Part shown: piece by piece, positions 59,576 through 64,000 of the stretch | How the letters are laid out: the number at the start of each line of letters is the position of its first letter | How positions within the stretch are numbered: the first letter of the stretch is position 1 | From: Linnemannia elongata | Taxonomy: Eukaryota; Mortierellomycota; Mortierellomycetes; Mortierellales; Mortierellaceae | NCBI GenBank assembly: GCA_036320915.1 | Contig: JAXBDG010000020.1 | Span: forward strand, 558,001-622,000 | Length of the DNA: 64,000 nt | Direction of reading: 5' to 3' | The notes under the pieces: model-generated | Database searches by the model: none | The model's input: only the letters and a program-made list of their open reading frames with translations | What the model was told of the DNA's origin: nothing | Made by a program: the position numbers and the translations under genes

Positions 59576-60544
59576 GAGATCTTTTTTTTTTTCTTTTTTT
59601 TTCCCGTTGTTCATATATCAGTTTTTGGGGGGAGGCACGGTACGTTGTGGTACGAAGTACTAAAGAAATAGATGTTTACTAAAGCAAAATAAAAATAATG
59701 TGCAATGCGAGATGTGGGCTTGGATGTACCACGTTCTGTGTGTGTACTTTTGGATCAAGAAGGAGAGAAGGGGGGGTTTGAAGGGGACGGGGGAAAGATT
59801 CACGAACCGTGCATTTACCATTCCATGCTAACATACCACTGTTTTGAAAGCATGGGCGCATGGGTGAGATTCTTTGCATGAGGATAGAGAACATAGAGGG
59901 GGGATGCGAAGCGATCAGTTGTGCCCACGGGATACGGGATGATCACCCTCATTTTCTTTTTTCTGGACGCTGAGCGGAGATCAAAAGAATGGACGAAAGC
60001 GCGCATGCCTGGGTCGAGAGGAACTAGTTGATGCAAAGAAGTCAGTCGATGGTTCGAATCTTCAGTGTCGTAGGAGCGATGGGAGGAGTGGAGTAGTGGG
60101 AGGAAAAGGTAGAAAGAAGAGAATCATTTAGGCAGAGAAAGGAACACAAAACGTAATATTTTTAATGCGATGGGGTTTGCCCAGGTTAACGAGACAAATG
60201 CCCAGACGAAGGTGGTGCCCTTTCCCTGGCTATCCACGCCTTGGCTAGGAGGGACATTGGTATATAACTTTGCCCTTGCATGCGATTTCCATACACATTT
60301 TTTGTTAAGAATAGGCAGAGGTACAATTTTATTTACAAAAAGAGGAAGTAAAAGAAGAGAGTGGCGTCCTGAAAGTACTGAATAGTAACCTGAAGGTGTA
60401 GGTTGAGAAGGAAGAAAAGACAATGTAATCGTTACGGGGTCGTCTAACCCAAAGAGAAAGAAGAAAAAACATCATAGCAATGAACCGAGCCATGTCCCGA
60501 CACGGGTGGGTGAAAGAGAGCGCGCAAATCATGAAAGAAGTTAT
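59576..60544. other. Convergent 3' flanks of the 57 kb gene and ClpX
   Basis: No gene is seen. Frames of 60-100 codons show no motif. Confidence 0.55.
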
Positions 60545-62829
60545 CTACAGCGAAATTGCCTCCACAGCTGGTGGCTCGTCCTCTTGTGCAGTCTCTCCAA
60601 CGACTTGATCATCCCGATCTAACGCTTCAGCAACGGGTCCCTCAGCACCTCTACCAAAACAAATGGCGGGCTTCTTTCCAAGAGCGACCTCCTTGTTAAT
60701 GACAATATGCTTGATCGAAGATCCTGGCGCGTCATACATCACATCCAGTAACAGTGATTCCTATTATACCAGCGAGAATACAGGTCAGATTATACGTCTC
60801 CAACGCCATCATACAGGCTGATCCACGACAATGCAAGGATATGATAGACATACCATGATACGGCGAAGTCCTCTTGCTCCTGTCTGCTTCTCGATGGCTT
60901 GTTTGGCAATGGTATAAAGCGCTGCTTGTGAGAATTGAATCTTGATGCCGGCCATGCCAAAGAGACCCTGGTACTGCTTAACCAAAGAATTACGAGGCTC
61001 CGTCAGAATGCGCACCAAGGCTGCCTCATCCAGATGGTTAACTGAAGCGACAACAGGCAAACGTCCAATAAATTCAGGAATTAGTCCAAACTTGATCAGG
61101 TCTATATTAAACAGAGTACAAGAGTAACGTATTAGTATTGATTTTGTTGAAAAGGCGCAACCGCAGGCAGATTCAATGACAGCAGTTCAATGCTTACCAG
61201 TTGGGTCAACTTGGTCAAGGAGGCGGCTGACCTGGGATGAAGCACCCTTGGACGAACTCAGCTCTGAAGATGGTGCTCGGACCATAGCATCGAAGCCAAT
61301 CGATCCCTTCGACACACGATCCATTACGATCCTTTCCAGACCTATGAACGCTCCACTCAGAATGAACAATATGTTGCTTGTGTCAACCGAGTAGATCTCG
61401 CCCTTGGCTCCAGGTCCTCCGCCTCCAGCGCTGGGTCCGCCAATGCCGGGCAAACCATTCTTGCGTCCTGCATTTGCGCCATTCCAGTTAGACCCATTCT
61501 TTTCTGTGACGTTGACAACAGTGCCTTCCAGCATTCTCAGGAGAGCTTGCTGAACACCCTCTCCTGATACATCCTTGGAAATCGACATAGTGTCAGGTCG
61601 CTTAGAGATCTTGTCAATCTCGTCGATAAATACAATGCCGCATTCTGCTTTCTTGATGTTATAGTCACAGTTCTAATTGTAGGAAGTTCGTACGGTGTTG
61701 GTGTTAATATCACCCTTCAAGTCCAGCAATTCATGATCATTGACCTCACAAAGTCGTCTCAAGAACTAACCTGCAACAAGCGGTGAATAACCATCTCGAC
61801 GTCTTCGCCCACATATCCTGCCTGTGTAAATGGTGTGGCTATTATCAGTTGAAAGTTTGATAGAATATAATTTAATATCGTGCCACTTTGCTTCGCTTAC
61901 AATATACTTGGTCATACAAACCCACATCCCAAAACAGTCGCTTACCATCGGACATGGAGAAGGGAACATTGAGGACCTTGGCCAGTGTCCTTGCCAGGAG
62001 TGTCTTGCCTGATCCTGTAGGTCCAAGCAAGAGGACATTGCTCTTGTCAAAGATGGTTGGTGGTGGTTTTGAGGGCGTGTCCGCAGTCTTACGGTGGTGC
62101 TGCTGCGGTGCTGGTGGAGGTGGAGGTGGCTTGTGGTATGTGTCGTAAGGCTGTGAGAACATTGATGGTGGAGAGGGATTGTGTCCATTGGAGGCCGAGT
62201 TGATCCATGGCTGTCGATGCGGGTAATGGATCGCCTCTAATATATTGCAGGAAGAGATAATAAGATAAGTAAGGAGCACGAGGGAGATAGGGCATATATG
62301 GTGCAATTTCAGCCGATGCGCTGGCAGTGATTCGTACAAAAAGAGTTTGGCGTTCATGAACCATGGGCAAATTAGAGTTTTCACATGACTGCTCTCTGCC
62401 CGCAATGAATAGGTCTCGAAAGTGGGGACGGGGAGGGGTAAGAAGAGGACAATAGAGGAACTTACGTCGGCCGGGGACATGCAGGTCGCTACTGCCAGCA
62501 TGAGTATCCTTGCTACCGCTGTTACTGCCTCCTGCAGCGTCGGTTCCTGATGCATTCGAAGGTGGCGATGAGGGTGAAGTAAAGGTCTCAATGATAGGGT
62601 CTGGTGTGCTCGGCCCGTCACTCATTAGGACACTCGAGCCGTAGTACACGGAGCTGGGCGTCACTGGCGAGTTGGAGATGGCGGTCAGAGACTCCTGAAT
62701 TTGCTGTTGACGCAAGTTCTCATTTACGCGTGAGTAATGGTTGTAAACGGCCACGGCCAGGATCTTTTTGGCCTTTTCCTGTCCAATCACATACTCATCC
62801 AAGTGTTGCACAATCTAACAAAGGTAACG

Positions 62830-62865
<36 letters not shown>

Positions 62866-63828
62866 ACAAAGCAAAGTAACAGGAGCAACCGTCAGTGACA
62901 TCGTCGCACGATATGAGAATCAAAGTGTCATTACATCAATAACGATAACAAATGCCAGACAGTGAACATACAGCCCTGGGGTTCTGAATTTTGCCCATCC
63001 ACTCTGAAGAATGCACTGCGCTATTCTTGCGAGCGTTAGCCGCTGAGTAAGAGTCGCCTGGTCCTCCGCCACCAATTCCGCCAAAGGTATCACGCGACTG
63101 GAATGAGCTAGTAAATGGCGGTTGGGCCGGGTAAAAGCTGGTTGACGAGGTAGTACCAAGGCCATTGTTGTCTCCCGATGGAGGATCTGTTGCTACATTT
63201 TGCGAGTCATAACCAATGGTGCTGTAAGTCTTCAAGTCTTCAATATCATCAAGGTGTGGTGTGAGTAAAATACTGGGAGCACGTTTAAGCAGGTGAGGTG
63301 ATATAGTTTTAACAATATACCTTTGGCTGAGTGTGAACCCGACCGCCCTTTACTTGGTGGTGCCCTGTCGTCGTCATTCGCCTTCTGAGAAGACGAATGC
63401 AAGGTTGCATTTGTACCCACAACCTGACCAGAGTGACTGACTGCATCCTTTTTTGACCCCAGCAAGGAAGGCTCTGAGGAGCTGCTACTACTCTTTGCTT
63501 GACGCTTCCTAACCGTGCGAGCGGCAGCTGAAGCGGTGCCTTCAGCACTCTCTTGCGAAACACCACCAGAAGTCGTTGGCGGCGTCGAACTTGTTGTAGA
63601 GCTCTTGGGTGGCTGAGTGACTTGACGGTGTTGAGTCGAGGAAGCAAAGAAGCGGTGGGGTAGGGTCTGGTGAGGGGTATTGATGGAGGCGTTTGTGTGG
63701 TTGTTGTGGGCTCGTCCACGATGGTTGGAGAGAATAGTGGCGGCGCGTGGGTGATGAGACCGTCTTAGGGCGGTCAGGGCCATCGACCTGTGAGCCGGCG
63801 AGGCCGATCGCATCGCAATGACGAGCAT
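60545..63828 (-). CDS. MCX1: Mitochondrial ClpX-type AAA+ unfoldase, 806 aa
   Basis: Eight exons: 63828-63321, 63237-62972, 62814-62466, 62236-61946, 61838-61771, 61672-61198, 61101-60854 and 60760-60545. Phases match and give 807 codons. The N-terminus is Arg/Ala/Ser-rich with an RFFASS site, a mitochondrial presequence. The ClpX core starts at [17 protein letters not shown]. It then shows Walker A GPTGSGKT (446-453), pore loop GYVGEDVE (479-486) and Walker B IVFIDEID (507-514). It continues with an IGF loop (619-621), [16 protein letters not shown], and sensor 2 within [12 protein letters not shown]. Two insertions make it much longer than bacterial ClpX: about 130 low-complexity residues before Walker A and a Gly-rich block after TVVNVTEK. 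The zinc-binding N-domain is absent. ClpX unfolds proteins using ATP, alone or for ClpP. Intron 1 has a weak 3' site (TTGAAG). Confidence 0.92.
62830..62860. repeat. Poly-A tract (31 nt) in ClpX intron 2
   Basis: Run of 31 A residues. On the sense strand it is T31 ending 14 nt before the 3' splice-site AG. Confidence 0.95.
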
Positions 63829-64000
63829 GGAGTAAGTGGTTTTTTGACCTTTGGGTCGGCTGAATCGGGAGAGGGAGGGAAGGGAAGGAAGGGAAGGGAG
63901 AAGAGTGAAGGAGAGAAAGGAAGGGGGTAAAAGGGTTAGAAGTGAAAAAAAGAAGGGAGTGGGTTGACAAGAGGTGAGGGGTGTAATAAAGAAGGAGGAA
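63829..64000. promoter_or_regulatory. ClpX leader/core promoter, pyrimidine-rich on the sense strand
   Basis: The 170 bp before the ClpX start are nearly pure purine on the plus strand, so C/T on the coding strand, the same arrangement seen at most starts in the window. The window ends here. Confidence 0.5.

Noticed and set aside
60045..60075. GGTTCGAATC sequence resembling a tRNA B box
   Set aside because: No T-arm stem, A box or acceptor pairing could be drawn around it.
45622..63828. A mitochondrial gene cluster (cytochrome c synthase, ClpX, with mS38 and cysteine synthase further left)
   Set aside because: The genes are interspersed with unrelated ones, in mixed orientation, and share no visible regulatory element. 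Chance proximity is sufficient.

Overview
The window is nuclear DNA from a filamentous fungus, most likely an early-diverging one of the Mortierella type. The genes are intron-rich: most are split by short GT-AG introns and the code is standard. Proteins are loaded with Ser, Gln, His and Asn runs, and intergenic regions hold long pyrimidine stretches and poly-A/T tracts. A TAF3 that keeps a PHD finger, an F-box/leucine-rich-repeat gene and a C-type-lectin-like secreted protein fit that group. The placement is inference from gene content; no marker RNA gene is visible.

Layout, left to right. 1-4.5 kb is a decay zone: a broken zinc-ribbon gene resembling TnpB/Fanzor (+), then an F-box/LRR gene (-) with two in-frame stops. 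5.8-10.8 kb holds a large helical-repeat protein (-) in four exons. 15.4-19.3 kb holds a GATA-type transcription factor (+) behind a very pyrimidine-rich leader. 19.8-23.1 kb holds a small secreted C-type-lectin-like protein (-) and mitochondrial ribosomal protein mS38/Cox24 (-). 25.0-28.0 kb is a nine-exon LAMMER/CLK kinase (+). 28.5-33.3 kb is a paxillin-like protein with four LIM domains (-). About 4 kb of mostly empty DNA follows, with a frameshifted relic near 37 kb. Then come cysteine synthase (+, 37.4-39.3), MOG1 (-, 39.6-40.9), TAF3 (-, 41.3-44.6), holocytochrome c synthase (+, 45.6-46.9), a PUF protein with an IQ motif (-, 47.2-51.2), GTP cyclohydrolase I (-, 52.4-54.2), an unrecognised low-complexity protein (+, 57.1-59.6) and mitochondrial ClpX (-, 60.5-63.8).

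Thirteen of the fourteen intact gene models were joined by hand at canonical splice sites, plus one GC-AG intron in mS38. In each, the exon lengths add up to a whole number of codons and the joined protein reads through its family motifs. There is no operon logic: these are housekeeping genes in mixed orientation. mS38, cytochrome c synthase, ClpX and probably cysteine synthase act in mitochondria. GATA, TAF3 and MOG1 act in transcription and nuclear transport. The PUF protein, LAMMER kinase and LIM protein act in RNA control, signalling and cell shape.

I see no cluster that looks like a new multi-gene system. The most unusual single observations are the IQ-plus-PUF architecture with a readable RNA code, TAF3 with both histone fold and PHD finger, three CPV repeats in cytochrome c synthase, a LAMMER kinase whose signature reads LAMMQA, and ClpX that keeps the IGF ClpP-docking loop. 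tRNA, rRNA, CRISPR and origin-like features were not found.
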